A stretch of 64,000 nucleotides of DNA from Macrococcoides caseolyticum (GCF_002902665.1 NZ_PPRM01000042.1:48417-112416), one strand, 5' to 3'; shown: positions 18,647-29,356, numbered from the stretch's first letter. Notes: a model not told the origin generated them from the letters alone. Numbers and translations are program-made.

Positions 18647-19166
18647 CTTTATTCCCCCAATGCTTTTCAATAAATGCTTTTCTTCCAGAACCCACCTGAT
18701 AACGTTCATAATGTCCCGGCGCCTTCTTATAATAATCTTGATGCTCTTTTTCTGCAGCATAGAAATTTTTATAAGGTAATACCGGTGTTGTTATCTTTCG
18801 AGCGAATATGCCCGCATCATCGAGCTTTCTAATATACTCTAATGCTTCAATTTTTTGTTGATTGTTATGATAGAAGACTGCCGGCGTATAGCTTTCACCT
18901 CGATCATAAAACTGACCTTTATCATCTGTAGGATCGAAAGTCATAAAATAGACCTTTAATATATCTTGGTATGAAATTTGGGATTCATCATAAGTGACTT
19001 GTACTGCCTCTCTATGACCGGTTGTATTAGTACATACTTCTTCGTAAGATGGATTATCGACATGTCCGCCACTGTATCCACTGACTACTGACTGAACACC
19101 AGGAAAAGTATCAAAAGGTTTCACAAGACACCAGAAACATCCACCTGCAAAAGTTGCTTTTTGCAT
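18636..19166 (-). CDS. msrA: Peptide methionine-(S)-S-oxide reductase MsrA
   Basis: A 176-residue MsrA with the N-terminal active site GGCFWC (C10, C13). It reduces the S epimer of methionine sulfoxide in oxidised proteins, complementing MsrB, which is encoded next with overlapping ends. It sits 4 bases after ypmS in a minus-strand run of genes. Confidence 0.95.
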   Translation of the reverse strand: MQKATFAGGCFWCLVKPFDTFPGVQSVVSGYSGGHVDNPSYEEVCTNTTGHREAVQVTYDESQISYQDILKVYFMTFDPTDDKGQFYDRGESYTPAVFYHNNQQKIEALEYIRKLDDAGIFARKITTPVLPYKNFYAAEKEHQDYYKKAPGHYERYQVGSGRKAFIEKHWGNKDER

Positions 19167-19170
19167 GGAA

Positions 19171-19719
19171 TCACTCCTTTATTTTTATATCAAATACCCA
19201 TTCCTTCGAGGGGTTAATCTCCTTGAGCAATAAATTTGTTTTACCATGTTCTATCACTCCTAAATCATAGTAAAAAGCAGCTTCATTCTTATTTAAGCTT
19301 ACACCATCCGGCAGATTGCCAAATTCAGAAACGATAGCCAATAGTTTCTGTTTGCTAAAAGGCAGCTTTCCAATGATTACATCATCAATTTTAAGCTTTA
19401 AAATTCCGTCCATATACACTTCTGGTGTTGTGATAAAAGATACGTGGACATCTTGATTTAAAAATTTCGATGTACTATGGATCAAAATCTTGTTTGATTT
19501 AAAATAAATCTTGTTGTCTTTATCTTGTGGTAAATACTTTGCTACCGTGGATTGCGAAAGAATCAATGTGTCATTACTTGATAAATGATTCTTCTTAAAA
19601 CTCTGTTTTGATACCTCATCGGTCAGCCTAAGATTAAAGAGAGTGAACCCAACAATGAAAACAGTAACTAATAAGATTGAGAGAATAAACCAGATGGGTG
19701 ATCTAATTATTCTAGTCAT
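19171..19719 (-). CDS. ypmS: YpmS-like protein (DUF2140)
   Basis: About 182 residues with one N-terminal membrane segment (about 7-27) followed by an extracytoplasmic beta-rich domain ending KEINPSKEWVFDIKI. This matches the DUF2140/YpmS family of Firmicutes. Function unknown; a lipid-binding fold has been suggested for relatives. The ATG at 19719 is chosen; a TTG three codons earlier is possible. Either start overlaps the end of the DegV gene. Confidence 0.65.
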   Translation of the reverse strand: MTRIIRSPIWFILSILLVTVFIVGFTLFNLRLTDEVSKQSFKKNHLSSNDTLILSQSTVAKYLPQDKDNKIYFKSNKILIHSTSKFLNQDVHVSFITTPEVYMDGILKLKIDDVIIGKLPFSKQKLLAIVSEFGNLPDGVSLNKNEAAFYYDLGVIEHGKTNLLLKEINPSKEWVFDIKIKE

Positions 19720-20557
19720 TGTAGCCAAATACCGATAATCCTATTGCACCAGGTCCAGTATGTGTTGACACAATCGGCGTCGTAGTATGGATCGTTATAT
19801 TTTCATCAGTAAAAGGTTCCAGCGCTGATTTCACTTTTGTAAGTAAATCATTAGCCTGTGCTTCTGATATACCGATCCTCAAATATTTATATTGTTCGCT
19901 CATTTCTTGCACTTCTTTAGTAAGAAGTTTAACGACTGAATTGATCGTACGTGCATTCTGGAGGACGTGAATCTCTCCATCTACCACTTCTGCTACAGGT
20001 TTGAGATTCATCAGTCCACCAATAAAGCCCTTTCCTCGCGAAATTCTTCCGCCTTTTCTTAAATAATCAAGCTGAGAAATCACTAGAAAGAGCTTTGATT
20101 GAGTTTTCATATTCTCAATCGCCGCTACTATTTCATCCATCGATTTATGCTTGATGATTAATTCTGCTACATTTTGTACAATGAATCCATAGGATTGAGC
20201 GATAAATCCAGAATCGATAACTGTGACATTTCCATCTACCATACCGGCGGCTGTCTGCGCACTGCCAATAGTACCACTTAAACGATGTGTCATATGCAGA
20301 CTTAATATTTCATAACCTTCCTCGATATATTTTTCGTATATTTCGACAAATTTACCTGTTGCCGGCTGACTCGTTTTAGGAATTTCTTTAAGTGTTATTA
20401 GTTTCTCTAAATATTCATCAGATGTGATTTCTTCCTGGTCTAGATATGTTTTACCCTCCATTACAATATTTAAAGGTACTTGTACGATACCGTGATCTTT
20501 TAAATATTGAGCTGGCAAATCGTGTGTAGAATCTACGATTAATTTAATTTTACTCAT
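19712..20557 (-). CDS. DegV-family fatty-acid-binding protein
   Basis: A 281-residue DegV (FakB-type) protein with KLIVDSTHDLP at the N-terminus, HMTHRLSGT near residue 83 and KGGRISRGKGFIGG near residue 165. DegV/FakB proteins bind a fatty acid and present it to the kinase FakA so that exogenous fatty acids enter phospholipid synthesis. Whether this copy is FakB1-, FakB2- or otherwise DegV-like cannot be told. It lies directly downstream of a PlsC-type acyltransferase, which supports a lipid role. Confidence 0.85.
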   Translation of the reverse strand: MSKIKLIVDSTHDLPAQYLKDHGIVQVPLNIVMEGKTYLDQEEITSDEYLEKLITLKEIPKTSQPATGKFVEIYEKYIEEGYEILSLHMTHRLSGTIGSAQTAAGMVDGNVTVIDSGFIAQSYGFIVQNVAELIIKHKSMDEIVAAIENMKTQSKLFLVISQLDYLRKGGRISRGKGFIGGLMNLKPVAEVVDGEIHVLQNARTINSVVKLLTKEVQEMSEQYKYLRIGISEAQANDLLTKVKSALEPFTDENITIHTTTPIVSTHTGPGAIGLSVFGYND

Positions 20558-20561
20558 GTCG

Positions 20562-21774
<1,213 letters not shown>

Positions 21775-22725
21775 TTAGACTGCAATCGGCGCTTTAATCG
21801 CCGGATGTGCTGTGTAATCGATTATTTCTAGATCTTCATACTCAATATTAAATATATCCTTATCGCTGTTAATTTGAAGCTTAGGTGCTTCATAAGATGA
21901 CCTCATCAACTGTGTTTCAACCGCTTCGATGTGATTCGAATAAATATGTGCATCTCCCATAGAATGGATGAATTCACCCACTTCTAGCCCACATTCTCTC
22001 GCAACTAAATGTGTAAGCAGGCTATAGCTTGCAATATTAAAAGGCACGCCAAGAAATACATCTGCACTGCGTTGATACAGTTGACATGAAAGCTTATTAT
22101 CATTCACATAAAACTGAAACATCGTGTGACAAGGTGGCAGTGCCATGGACTCTATTTCTCCCGGGTTCCAGGCTGATACAATATGACGTCTACTATGCGG
22201 ATTGGCCTTAATCTGTTCAATCACTTCCTTCAGCTGATCAGTCACGCGGTCCTTCGTTTCAAATTGACGCCACTGTTTACCGTAAACATTCCCGAGATCG
22301 CCAAAGCGTTGCATAAAATCATCATCCGTCAGAATCTTTTCTTTAAAAATATTCAGCTGCTCTCGATACTGTTCATTAAATTCAGGATCACGCAATGCGC
22401 GATGACCAAAATCAGTCATATCTGGACCCATGTATTCATCACTTTCAATCCACTTTAAGAAAGCCCACTCATTCCATATATTGTTATTATATTCAAGCAA
22501 GTATCTGATATTCGTATCCCCACGGATAAACCAGATAAGTTCAGTTGCTACAAGTTTGAAAGATACTTTCTTTGTTGTCAGCAATGGAAATCCTTTAGAA
22601 AGATCGAATCGCATCTGATGTCCAAAAACTGACAATGTCCCAGTATTCGTTCTATCATCCTTATCCTTACCGGTCTCTAAAATAAGTTTTAATAAATTAT
22701 GATATTCAAGGTCAAAAGAATTCAT
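21775..22725 (-). CDS. thyA: Thymidylate synthase
   Basis: A 316-residue ThyA that methylates dUMP to dTMP using methylene-tetrahydrofolate. The nucleophile is Cys199 in [12 protein letters not shown]. Also visible are RTNTGTLS near residue 25, [10 protein letters not shown] near 179 and [15 protein letters not shown] near 220. The ribosome-binding site is AGAGGGGGG. It forms a folate/thymidylate operon with dfrA, followed by plsC and degV. Confidence 0.96.
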   Translation of the reverse strand: MNSFDLEYHNLLKLILETGKDKDDRTNTGTLSVFGHQMRFDLSKGFPLLTTKKVSFKLVATELIWFIRGDTNIRYLLEYNNNIWNEWAFLKWIESDEYMGPDMTDFGHRALRDPEFNEQYREQLNIFKEKILTDDDFMQRFGDLGNVYGKQWRQFETKDRVTDQLKEVIEQIKANPHSRRHIVSAWNPGEIESMALPPCHTMFQFYVNDNKLSCQLYQRSADVFLGVPFNIASYSLLTHLVARECGLEVGEFIHSMGDAHIYSNHIEAVETQLMRSSYEAPKLQINSDKDIFNIEYEDLEIIDYTAHPAIKAPIAV

Positions 22726-22846
22726 ATTGCCCCCCTCTTTCTATTTTTACTTATATACATTATAATACAGATATATAGGCGACATTTAAAGAATTACATA
22801 TTGTAATATTAAACGCGCATATTTGTATAACAGAGGAGTGAATTGC

Positions 22847-22924
22847 ATGGATGCTTCAATCATGGTAGTTTCAGGATTATTTCTTTTATTATGCTATATG
22901 ATCAGTATGTGTATTACTGAATAG
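22847..22924 (+). CDS. 25-codon hydrophobic ORF (putative small membrane protein)
   Basis: The ORF runs ATG to TAG, encodes 25 residues and is preceded by GAGGAG with 8 bases spacing. Residues 5-21 are hydrophobic (IMVVSGLFLLLCYMISM), suggesting a single membrane-spanning peptide. It is divergent from thyA and followed 17 bases later by a strong terminator, so it looks like a self-contained unit. I do not recognise a family, and the promoter is unclear. Confidence 0.5.
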   Translation: MDASIMVVSGLFLLLCYMISMCITE

Positions 22925-22940
22925 TTATTATTCAGGTCAT

Positions 22941-22983
22941 AAAAATAAGGATCCAGGAAAATTCCTGAATCCTTATTTTTTTA
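22941..22983. terminator. Bidirectional terminator between the 25-codon ORF and the methyltransferase-like gene
   Basis: An 18-bp stem with a single mismatch and a 4-base loop, with A-tract and T-tract flanks, so it serves both the plus-strand ORF and the minus-strand gene ending at 22973. Confidence 0.85.
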
Positions 22984-23767
22984 ATATGCCATAGTGTGTA
23001 ATCGTATTTCTTCTGATATTCATCTTAAACGGATACTGCGAGATGAGAGGTGAGTTATATTCTGCACGTAAAACTACTTTGGCGTTCCTTTGAACAACAT
23101 TATCCAGTAACGACCTTTCATCCTGCTTGTCACCAGCTAAAAAAGTGACTAAAGGACTGATGTTTGATGCGTCGACAGTATTTTGGTAAAGGCAGTCGAC
23201 ATATATAACGTCAAATTCTATATCATCCTGTTCGATCGAACCAAAGACAAAGTTAATCGAATCATACGCCGCTCTCAGCTCTGGATTAATGACGTTACAA
23301 TAGTAATTCATGCTCCATTTTATCGCAAAATGTATATAAAAATTTTGTTCATAGGCATAAAACTTTGCGCGCTGTAATGTTCTGGCCATCAGCATCAGGT
23401 CATTGCCTAACCCCATTGTACAGTCTGCGATATGAAGAGGGGCACCAGCATTATCAGTAACCGCAGCAACTAACGGTGGCAGCATACCTGTTTTCAAGTA
23501 CTGTTTATATTTAATGTTCATCGTACTTTCTTGATAGCTGATTTTATTATCAGACTGTGTATAAAGATAGACACCATTCTTCTGGATAACCAGAAGCGGT
23601 ATGTCATCTTGAATAAAGAAAGACTTCACAGTCTTTTTTCCTCTAATGATAACTTCCGTATCAGTATTATAATTGTCCAGATCCTTTACAATCATATTGA
23701 CGTAATCAAGAACACATTCATCCGGATTAACACACGTTGTTATCCTCAGCTTATACGCAGTGTTCAT
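22973..23767 (-). CDS. Class I SAM-dependent methyltransferase-like protein (RsmJ-like)
   Basis: About 264 residues. The centre has [15 protein letters not shown] (SAM motif I-like), [13 protein letters not shown] (acidic motif II) and [11 protein letters not shown] (motif IV-like), the layout of RsmJ/YpiP-type methyltransferase folds that modify RNA. The catalytic motif is not canonical (VDCLYQ instead of a DPP/DPMF type), so activity is uncertain. The start at 23767 is chosen because the first part of the open frame lies inside brxA; its ribosome-binding site is weak. Confidence 0.6.
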   Translation of the reverse strand: MNTAYKLRITTCVNPDECVLDYVNMIVKDLDNYNTDTEVIIRGKKTVKSFFIQDDIPLLVIQKNGVYLYTQSDNKISYQESTMNIKYKQYLKTGMLPPLVAAVTDNAGAPLHIADCTMGLGNDLMLMARTLQRAKFYAYEQNFYIHFAIKWSMNYYCNVINPELRAAYDSINFVFGSIEQDDIEFDVIYVDCLYQNTVDASNISPLVTFLAGDKQDERSLLDNVVQRNAKVVLRAEYNSPLISQYPFKMNIRRNTITHYGILKK

Positions 23768-24185
23768 CAAAATGTTCTTTAATATCCATACATAATTCTT
23801 TAACCGGTCGTCCTTCAATATGTTCTCTCGGTATAAACCCTACTAGTGTGTTTCCTTTAAATAGTGCCATAGATGGACTTGAAGGCGCTTGTCCGATATA
23901 ACCCCTCATTGTTTCAGTCGCAGCTTTATCCTGTCCAGCAAAGACCGTAACAATATGGTCTGGTTTAACTGGATTTTGTGTCGCAACCGTAACAGCAGCA
24001 GGTCTTGCGAGGCCTGCTGCACAGCCACATACAGAGTTAATGACAACAAACGTAGTAGCATCCCCTGCCTCACTAAAATGTTTATCGACCGCTTCACTAC
24101 TTTCTAATGATTTAAAACCATTGTCTGTTAATTCACTTCTCATACCCTCGGATAATTGTTTCATATATTGTTCATATGCGTTCAT
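23751..24185 (-). CDS. brxA: Bacilliredoxin BrxA (CGC active site)
   Basis: A 144-residue BrxA/BrxB (YphP/YqiW) family protein with the CGC motif (C53, C55) in [14 protein letters not shown]. It removes bacillithiol from S-bacillithiolated proteins. A bacillithiol synthesis gene (bshA) is also in this window, so the thiol is made by this cell. In S. aureus the BrxA gene lies next to thyA/dfrA, supporting BrxA over BrxB. AGGAGAA precedes the ATG, and the gene overlaps the end of cvfC by 4 bases. Confidence 0.85.
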   Translation of the reverse strand: MNAYEQYMKQLSEGMRSELTDNGFKSLESSEAVDKHFSEAGDATTFVVINSVCGCAAGLARPAAVTVATQNPVKPDHIVTVFAGQDKAATETMRGYIGQAPSSPSMALFKGNTLVGFIPREHIEGRPVKELCMDIKEHFDEHCV

Positions 24186-25306
24186 AATGATTCTCCTTTA
24201 TTTCTGTTAGCTATTTGTTTCCAAACTGACCCGGCTGCGCTTTCACCATTTTTGATGCGTTCGTATGCCATCTGCACTTGTAACTTCACATCAAATGCTT
24301 CATCTTCTAAATGAGCTTCTAGATACGGAAGACTAGTTTCATCTCCTTCATCATAGATAAACATAGCAGCACGCCATCTGACAATTGGTGCTTTGTCGTT
24401 CAATGCCTGATGCATCGTATCGAGACTTTCTTTATAACCTAGATCACTAATTGTGTCTCCTGCGGTTCTGCGTACTGCAATATTTCTATCCTCCATTGCC
24501 TCATCCAGCAATGGAAGGACATCACGTGATTCTATCATGCCCAGGAACATTACAGCAAGTCTTCTCAGCTGAGGCTTGTCATCACTTAATACCACTTTTA
24601 AGAACGGAATATCGCTGAGATCAGGTGTCGGGTAATGATCAAGCATACGATAGCGTTCCTTCCAGTCATCTGTACTTATATAAGTCTCTATCGAAATGCG
24701 TTTCAGCTGTTTAGAATGATCTTCATATCTATTTGCTTTCCCCGCTTCAACAAGTTCCTGTAACCTTTCATCCGGATAGAGTGCATCAATCTCTTCTTTT
24801 ACAGTATTAATAATCTCTTCATCTGTACCATATCTTATCCCATAATCGACCCAGCGTCTTAATAATATAACATTATCATCATCATTCTGACTGTCGAGCA
24901 TCGCATCAATAAAGCGTAAATCAAGTTGTTTACGTACTTCACTATCTCGATAAGTTATCTTAATCTGGTAAGGAATATTTTTAAATTCAAGTACTTCAAC
25001 CTGCTTTTCACCCGAATTACCAACTGGCTGATGATTCACATCCGCTATCGATCCACTAGCAAATACCTGCTTTATTTCTGGCAGCAGTATATTCCAGTCA
25101 CTGCTCGGATTTTTATCCACTGAAATAAAATCTAATGCATGAAATACTGCTTTTATATTTTTAATATTCAGCAATTCATTAATAAATGCAGGGTTAGATG
25201 CTTCAATACTTTGATAAGTCTTACTCTTCATATCTTCTTTGTTAAAATCGAGCGTAATCTTTAATGTATTTGGACTTGGTGTAGGTTCTATCTTTTTTAT
25301 CTCCAT
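24182..25306 (-). CDS. cvfC: Conserved virulence factor C, HEAT-repeat protein
   Basis: A 374-residue protein with an N-terminal NifU/Nfu-N-like domain (1-85, [16 protein letters not shown]) and C-terminal HEAT-like repeats (about 230-360; visible repeats [33 protein letters not shown] and [15 protein letters not shown]). This matches CvfC of S. aureus and YpgR of Bacillus. CvfC affects virulence and haemolysin output in S. aureus by an unknown mechanism. The Nfu-N domain lacks the CxxC cluster domain, so it is not itself an iron-sulfur carrier. Expressed with brxA. Confidence 0.85.
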   Translation of the reverse strand: MEIKKIEPTPSPNTLKITLDFNKEDMKSKTYQSIEASNPAFINELLNIKNIKAVFHALDFISVDKNPSSDWNILLPEIKQVFASGSIADVNHQPVGNSGEKQVEVLEFKNIPYQIKITYRDSEVRKQLDLRFIDAMLDSQNDDDNVILLRRWVDYGIRYGTDEEIINTVKEEIDALYPDERLQELVEAGKANRYEDHSKQLKRISIETYISTDDWKERYRMLDHYPTPDLSDIPFLKVVLSDDKPQLRRLAVMFLGMIESRDVLPLLDEAMEDRNIAVRRTAGDTISDLGYKESLDTMHQALNDKAPIVRWRAAMFIYDEGDETSLPYLEAHLEDEAFDVKLQVQMAYERIKNGESAAGSVWKQIANRNKGESL

Positions 25307-25315
25307 CTTATCCTC

Positions 25316-25498
25316 CTATTGCAATACGTTTCCTAGTCTTTTAATTTCTATTCCGACTGTACATTTCTTTATACAGTAGTTATGTGCGAACGTCTTATTA
25401 TATTCTTTACGATGGTACTCTTTTAAAAGACAATGACTACAATAATGGTCATTGAGCTTATCGATAGTACGTAACGTTATTTGCTGATCACTATTCAA
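25316..25498 (-). CDS. Small zinc-finger domain protein (zf-C2HCIx2C type)
   Basis: About 60 residues with the pattern CSHCLLKEYHR...FAHNYCIKKCTVG, a short Cys/His-rich zinc-finger family found in Bacilli (DUF2602-type). TTG at 25498 with GAGGTGG five bases upstream is the likeliest start. Function unknown. It precedes cvfC by 9 bases and is probably co-transcribed with it. Confidence 0.7.
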   Translation of the reverse strand: MNSDQQITLRTIDKLNDHYCSHCLLKEYHRKEYNKTFAHNYCIKKCTVGIEIKRLGNVLQ

Positions 25499-25565
25499 TA
25501 ATTCCACCTCATACGATATTATAACAAATTTACATATTTAAGCATGATGCTTTGCTTAACACTTG

Positions 25566-25594
25566 TTGCAATAATACATTTATACCACTATAAT
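25566..25594 (+). promoter_or_regulatory. Predicted sigma-A promoter of the transporter/RNase H-like pair
   Basis: TTGCAA (25566-25571), 17 bases, TATAAT (25589-25594), followed by AAAGGAGG and ATG at 25625. The leader is too short for a preQ1 riboswitch and none is seen. Confidence 0.65.
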
Positions 25595-25624
25595 ACTTAA
25601 GTTAACTTTAAAAGGAGGTTTACT

Positions 25625-26305
25625 ATGACAAATGAATTATGGGCTATTGCTGCATTTATCATGACATTTGTGATGCTCGTTATTATGTATAGGTTCTTTG
25701 GCAAAGAAGGACTTTTTGTATGGATTGCAGTCGGCACAGTCATCGCAAATATTCAAGTCACTAAATCCGTTGAACTTTTTGGAATCACTGCAACGCTAGG
25801 GAATGTATTATTTGCATCCATCTATCTGGCAACAGACATCTTGAATGATCGTTACGGTAGACAAGTTGCTAAGAAAGCTGTGTGGTTAGGCTTTTCATCC
25901 GCAATAATAATGACCGTTTTAATGACGATATCTTTACAATTCCATCCAGCTGCAAACGATATTGCACAGCAAAGTCTTGAGACATTATTCGGGATTGTAC
26001 CAAGAATCGTACTCGGTTCAATTGTTGCTTATATTATCGGGCAGTATGTGGATGTCTATCTTTTCAATTTGATAAAAAAACGTTTTTCTTCTGATCGCAC
26101 ATTCATTGTAAGAGCTTATGGTAGTACAGTATTCAGCTCAATTATCGACACAGCACTATTCACATTGATTGCTTTTACAGGCCTCATGCCAGGAAATGTT
26201 CTTTTTGAAATCTTTATGACCACATATCTATTTAAACTTTTGTCTACTATTTTTAATATTCCGTTCGGATACTGGGCGAAATCGTTCCATAAAGAGGAAG
26301 CATAA
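25625..26305 (+). CDS. ypdP: Queuosine precursor transporter family protein (YhhQ/YpdP-like)
   Basis: A 226-residue membrane protein with six to seven hydrophobic segments and the family core ASIYLATDILNDRYGRQVAKKAV (near 75-97) and a later GSIVAYIIGQYVDVYLF. YhhQ-family (VUT) proteins import queuosine precursors such as preQ0 or preQ1 for tRNA modification. The substrate is inferred from the family only. AAAGGAGG precedes the ATG, and the stop overlaps the start of the next gene (TAATG). Confidence 0.85.
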   Translation: MTNELWAIAAFIMTFVMLVIMYRFFGKEGLFVWIAVGTVIANIQVTKSVELFGITATLGNVLFASIYLATDILNDRYGRQVAKKAVWLGFSSAIIMTVLMTISLQFHPAANDIAQQSLETLFGIVPRIVLGSIVAYIIGQYVDVYLFNLIKKRFSSDRTFIVRAYGSTVFSSIIDTALFTLIAFTGLMPGNVLFEIFMTTYLFKLLSTIFNIPFGYWAKSFHKEEA

Positions 26306-26694
26306 TGACCCAAGTTTATATAGATGCAGCAACGAGACAAGATCCTTTACAAAGTGCCTGTGGTATCATCTTCAGGCATGATTCTGACATTGTAAAGTAC
26401 GGTGAGTATTTAGGAGATATTGATAATCATCATGCGGAATGGCAGAGCCTGATTATCGCTATGAAATTGAGTCTACAAAACAACTACACATCATTACTGA
26501 TAAAAACAGACTCCAAAATTGTCGCTGATTCTATACACAAAAAGTTCGTAAGAAAAGCAGCATATAAAATTTATCTTCAGGAATATCTAGCTCTTGAGCC
26601 TCAATTTGAACTTGTCATCATAGACTGGATACCTAGAACAGAAAATAAACATGCAGATACTATCGCAAGAAGAACATTAAACAGATATAGCTGA
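26305..26694 (+). CDS. ypdQ: Ribonuclease H-like protein (YpdQ-like)
   Basis: A 129-residue RNase HI-fold protein. The acidic active-site residues appear in order: D7 (VYIDAA), E45 (HHAEWQSL), D69 (IKTDSK) and D117 (KHADTIAR). This is the short RNase HI-like form that lacks the basic protrusion; in Bacillus the YpdQ homologue has little or no RNase H activity. Translationally coupled to the transporter gene. Confidence 0.8.
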   Translation: MTQVYIDAATRQDPLQSACGIIFRHDSDIVKYGEYLGDIDNHHAEWQSLIIAMKLSLQNNYTSLLIKTDSKIVADSIHKKFVRKAAYKIYLQEYLALEPQFELVIIDWIPRTENKHADTIARRTLNRYS

Positions 26695-26710
26695 GCTATA
26701 TCTGTTTAAT
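26676..26710. terminator. Convergent hairpin over the stop codons of ypdQ and the HAD gene
   Basis: A perfect 16-bp stem with a 3-base loop (the loop is the ypdQ stop codon TGA). The T-tract is short (GTTTTGTT on the plus side). Confidence 0.7.
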
Positions 26711-27466
26711 GTTTTGTTCTAATACACTAAGTACACCACTTTCATTATTGGAAGGTGCAATAGCACTGGCGATAGATTTCACCTGACGAGGAGCATTTAT
26801 CATTGCATAACTGTGACTTGACAGCTTGAACATTTCTATATCATTTTCCCCATCACCAAAGACAACAAGGTCATCCCTACTTACACTTAATTGTTCCATC
26901 ACTATTCTAAGCATATCTGCTTTATCTGCAAAAGCTGTAATATCAATACAGTGCGCTCCACTATAAACACAATCTAAACTTTCAGGCAGCAGCTCGTTTA
27001 TATCTGAAACCTCATCAGCGGCACCCGTGACTGTAATCTTCAATACTGATTCTTGAATATCATCACTAACTGTAAATACATTGATATCTGGATAATAGGG
27101 CTCTATCATCATTCGATAATCCTCTGAGATAGTCTGATGTATAAAAGCATTATTTTTCGTTGATACTACAAATTCATAATTTGCATCAATAAGACGTGTT
27201 ATCACCGTACAAACATCGCGTTGTGCAATCAACTTATATCTCTTATCATCATCAAACTCAAGAAATGCACCATTAGCACCAATATAAATAATGTCACTGT
27301 ACTCAGCGAAAAATTTTTTTAAATATGAAGGGTGATTACTGCTGGCTACAACGAAACGAATATTATCAAGCCTCATTTTATCATAAATATGTTTGAACCT
27401 TACCTCGTCGTATTCATTATTATCATTTAAAAAAGTACCATCCATATCTACCGCAATTAACTTCAT
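26696..27466 (-). CDS. HAD-superfamily (Cof-type) phosphatase
   Basis: About 256 residues. HAD motif I DMDGTFLND is at the N-terminus, followed by a Cof-type IIB cap, motif III Lys near 190 and motif IV FGDGENDIEMF near residue 202. These enzymes dephosphorylate sugar phosphates or flavin/pyridoxal phosphates; the substrate is unknown. The ATG (27466) overlaps the TGA of the upstream Fic-like gene, so the two are coupled. Confidence 0.85.
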   Translation of the reverse strand: MKLIAVDMDGTFLNDNNEYDEVRFKHIYDKMRLDNIRFVVASSNHPSYLKKFFAEYSDIIYIGANGAFLEFDDDKRYKLIAQRDVCTVITRLIDANYEFVVSTKNNAFIHQTISEDYRMMIEPYYPDINVFTVSDDIQESVLKITVTGAADEVSDINELLPESLDCVYSGAHCIDITAFADKADMLRIVMEQLSVSRDDLVVFGDGENDIEMFKLSSHSYAMINAPRQVKSIASAIAPSNNESGVLSVLEQNIKQI

Positions 27467-28419
27467 CAAGACTTCCCTTTCACGTGAAACATTGTATTTA
27501 AAATATATTTTGTTGATTTCCCTATACCGATCTTCTTTATCTCACCATCTTTTTGGAGTGTGACCAATGCGCGTTCTATCGTTTTCCTGCTGATATCAGC
27601 AAGCCTAAGTTCAATATCCGTTCTTGATAAAGGGGTAAACGACTGGTTAATTACTTCCAGAACTCTATAATAGGGAGCGTATTTATTCATATTTATCAGT
27701 TTGAACTGATTAAAAAACTGCTCATAACATTGTTCAATAATCTCGAGATAAAAACAATAAAAATCAACAAACGGACTATCTGGCTGCATCACTTCAAAAT
27801 ACTCATCTGCTCTTTCAGCTATATATTGCTCTATATTGTGGTACTTCACAACAATAAATCCACTTTTAAGCAGCAACAATGTTAAGAGCAGATGGGTTAA
27901 TTTACGATTATCTCCTTCAAATATACACTCTTTATTAAAAGAGTATATAAAGGTGAGAATTCGTTCAAGTGCATTATAATGATTACCTACCTGTTCATGA
28001 TATGTTTGTGTTGAGGTGTGTAACGTAGATGTATTTTGCTGCTTTATCTTTTCAACCATCTCATTATTACCCGTTGACATTTCAAGATAAATACGCTCAA
28101 TTTCTATAGGTAATAAATCGATAAACTCATAATCATCAAGAATGTATACTAATGCATCTCGATAACCCATCAAAACCATATCATCACTACTTTTAATGCT
28201 CCCTTTATAGTCTACCATCTGAATCAGTTTTGTATTCGCAAATTGATAGCCCTCTAATTGCAGTGTGTATTTCAGAGCATTAATCATAGTAATTCTTTGT
28301 AATTTCTGCAGTGCTGTATGATGTCTCTCACCGATAAGGTGCTGCATACCTTTATACTCATAGATACGCGTTGCAAGATCCAATATTCTCAGTTGTTCAT
28401 TATCGAATAAATAACTCAT
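27466..28419 (-). CDS. Fic-like protein with degenerate active site and C-terminal winged helix
   Basis: A 317-residue protein. The N-terminus (1-80) and middle (about 145-225) follow the helix pattern of Fic-family proteins, and the C-terminus (about 235-310, with DIELRLADISRKTIERALVTL) is a winged helix-turn-helix. At the Fic motif position the sequence is KECIFEGDNRKLTHLL, aligned with IHPFxxGNGRxxR: the catalytic His is Glu, the GNGR is GDNR, and only Gly and the final Arg remain. AMPylation activity is therefore unlikely and a regulatory role more likely. Its promoter and ribosome-binding site lie inside a 15-bp inverted repeat (28426-28469), which suggests autoregulation. Family assignment is by eye. 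Confidence 0.55.
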   Translation of the reverse strand: MSYLFDNEQLRILDLATRIYEYKGMQHLIGERHHTALQKLQRITMINALKYTLQLEGYQFANTKLIQMVDYKGSIKSSDDMVLMGYRDALVYILDDYEFIDLLPIEIERIYLEMSTGNNEMVEKIKQQNTSTLHTSTQTYHEQVGNHYNALERILTFIYSFNKECIFEGDNRKLTHLLLTLLLLKSGFIVVKYHNIEQYIAERADEYFEVMQPDSPFVDFYCFYLEIIEQCYEQFFNQFKLINMNKYAPYYRVLEVINQSFTPLSRTDIELRLADISRKTIERALVTLQKDGEIKKIGIGKSTKYILNTMFHVKGKS

Positions 28420-28425
28420 AATTCC

Positions 28426-28469
28426 ATCCTTTCCTCAGTCATTTTATTATAATTGACCGAGGAAAGGAT
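28426..28469. repeat. 15-bp inverted repeat spanning promoter and ribosome-binding site of the Fic-like gene
   Basis: The arms 28426-28440 and 28455-28469 are complementary with one mismatch and enclose 14 bases containing the -10 box. The arm nearest the gene holds the GAGGAAAGGA ribosome-binding sequence. No T-tract follows, so it is not a terminator. Confidence 0.7.
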
Positions 28470-28474
28470 ATCAA
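28446..28474 (-). promoter_or_regulatory. Predicted sigma-A promoter of the Fic-like gene and HAD gene
   Basis: On the minus strand TTGATA (28469-28474), 17 bases, TATAAT (28446-28451). One arm of the inverted repeat fills most of the spacer. Confidence 0.65.
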
Positions 28475-28483
28475 TTTAAAATT

Positions 28484-29356
28484 TTATCTTCCAATTAGAA
28501 ATCTGCTTACAGATTTTAATTCATACTTTTCGCACACACTTCTTATAAACTCAAAATTAGCAACGTACGACATATGCTTTTTAATATCCTCAAGATTGAT
28601 AGGTACTTCCATATGAATTTCAGCTAAACGTCGCGAAGTTTTCAAAGCATCGATTGACGTCGCGATTTTATTTTGCTGACCTTTTGGCAATTCTTCTAAT
28701 GAAGCTAGTACGCCGTTTACATCTTGATAAGACTGAATCAATTTTAACGCTGTTTTTTCTCCTATACCTTTAACGCCGGGATAACCATCCGCGTTATCCC
28801 CCATAAATGCTTTAACATCGATAAGTTGCTTTGGCTTTAGGTGATATTCTTCTTCGAATCGCTTTAAATCGTACTTGCTATATATACTGAAGCCTTTTTT
28901 TATAAGCCATATTTCAATGTTTTCTTCTAATACTTGCAGCAGATCTCGGTCGCCGCTTATTATAGTGATATGGTATTCCTTATCCAGGTATTTCGCTAAT
29001 GTACCAACAACGTCGTCTGCTTCAAATTGATGAACTCCTATATTAACAAACCCTAGCTCTTCTGAAACGCGCTGAGCCATTTCAAACTGCGGAATCATTT
29101 CTTCTTGTGGTGCAGGACGATGCGCCTTGTAATTACTATCGATGTCATTTCTGAAAGTTTTCGCACCCATATCCCAGCATACGATGACGTGTGCTGCATG
29201 TGTATCTTCAATCGCACTAATTGCATGTTTTATAAATCCTTGTACACCATTTGTAGGTATACCTTCATGATTCCTCATATAGTTTCCATGAAGACTTGTT
29301 GCAAAGAAGTGTCGAAATAGCAATGCCATCCCATCTATAATCAGTACATTTTCCAT
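28484..29356 (-). CDS. ypcP: 5'-3' exonuclease (YpcP-like, Pol I exonuclease domain family)
   Basis: A 290-residue stand-alone 5' nuclease like the N-terminal domain of DNA polymerase I. Metal-binding and catalytic segments are LIIDGMALLFR (7-16), VCWDMGAKTFRND, QFEADDVVGTLA (near 110), ISGDRDLLQVLE (near 133) and AFMGDNADGYPGVKGIGEKTA with the helix-hairpin-helix (near 185). It removes RNA primers or flaps during replication and repair. The start at 29356 (MENVL) has GGAG six bases upstream. It is the last gene of a dynA-rhodanese-ypcP unit. Confidence 0.88.
   Translation of the reverse strand: MENVLIIDGMALLFRHFFATSLHGNYMRNHEGIPTNGVQGFIKHAISAIEDTHAAHVIVCWDMGAKTFRNDIDSNYKAHRPAPQEEMIPQFEMAQRVSEELGFVNIGVHQFEADDVVGTLAKYLDKEYHITIISGDRDLLQVLEENIEIWLIKKGFSIYSKYDLKRFEEEYHLKPKQLIDVKAFMGDNADGYPGVKGIGEKTALKLIQSYQDVNGVLASLEELPKGQQNKIATSIDALKTSRRLAEIHMEVPINLEDIKKHMSYVANFEFIRSVCEKYELKSVSRFLIGR

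Noticed and set aside
18647..18760. An N-terminal extension of MsrB.
   Set aside because: It lies within msrA in another frame; the GGGGG ribosome-binding site marks 18646 as the start.
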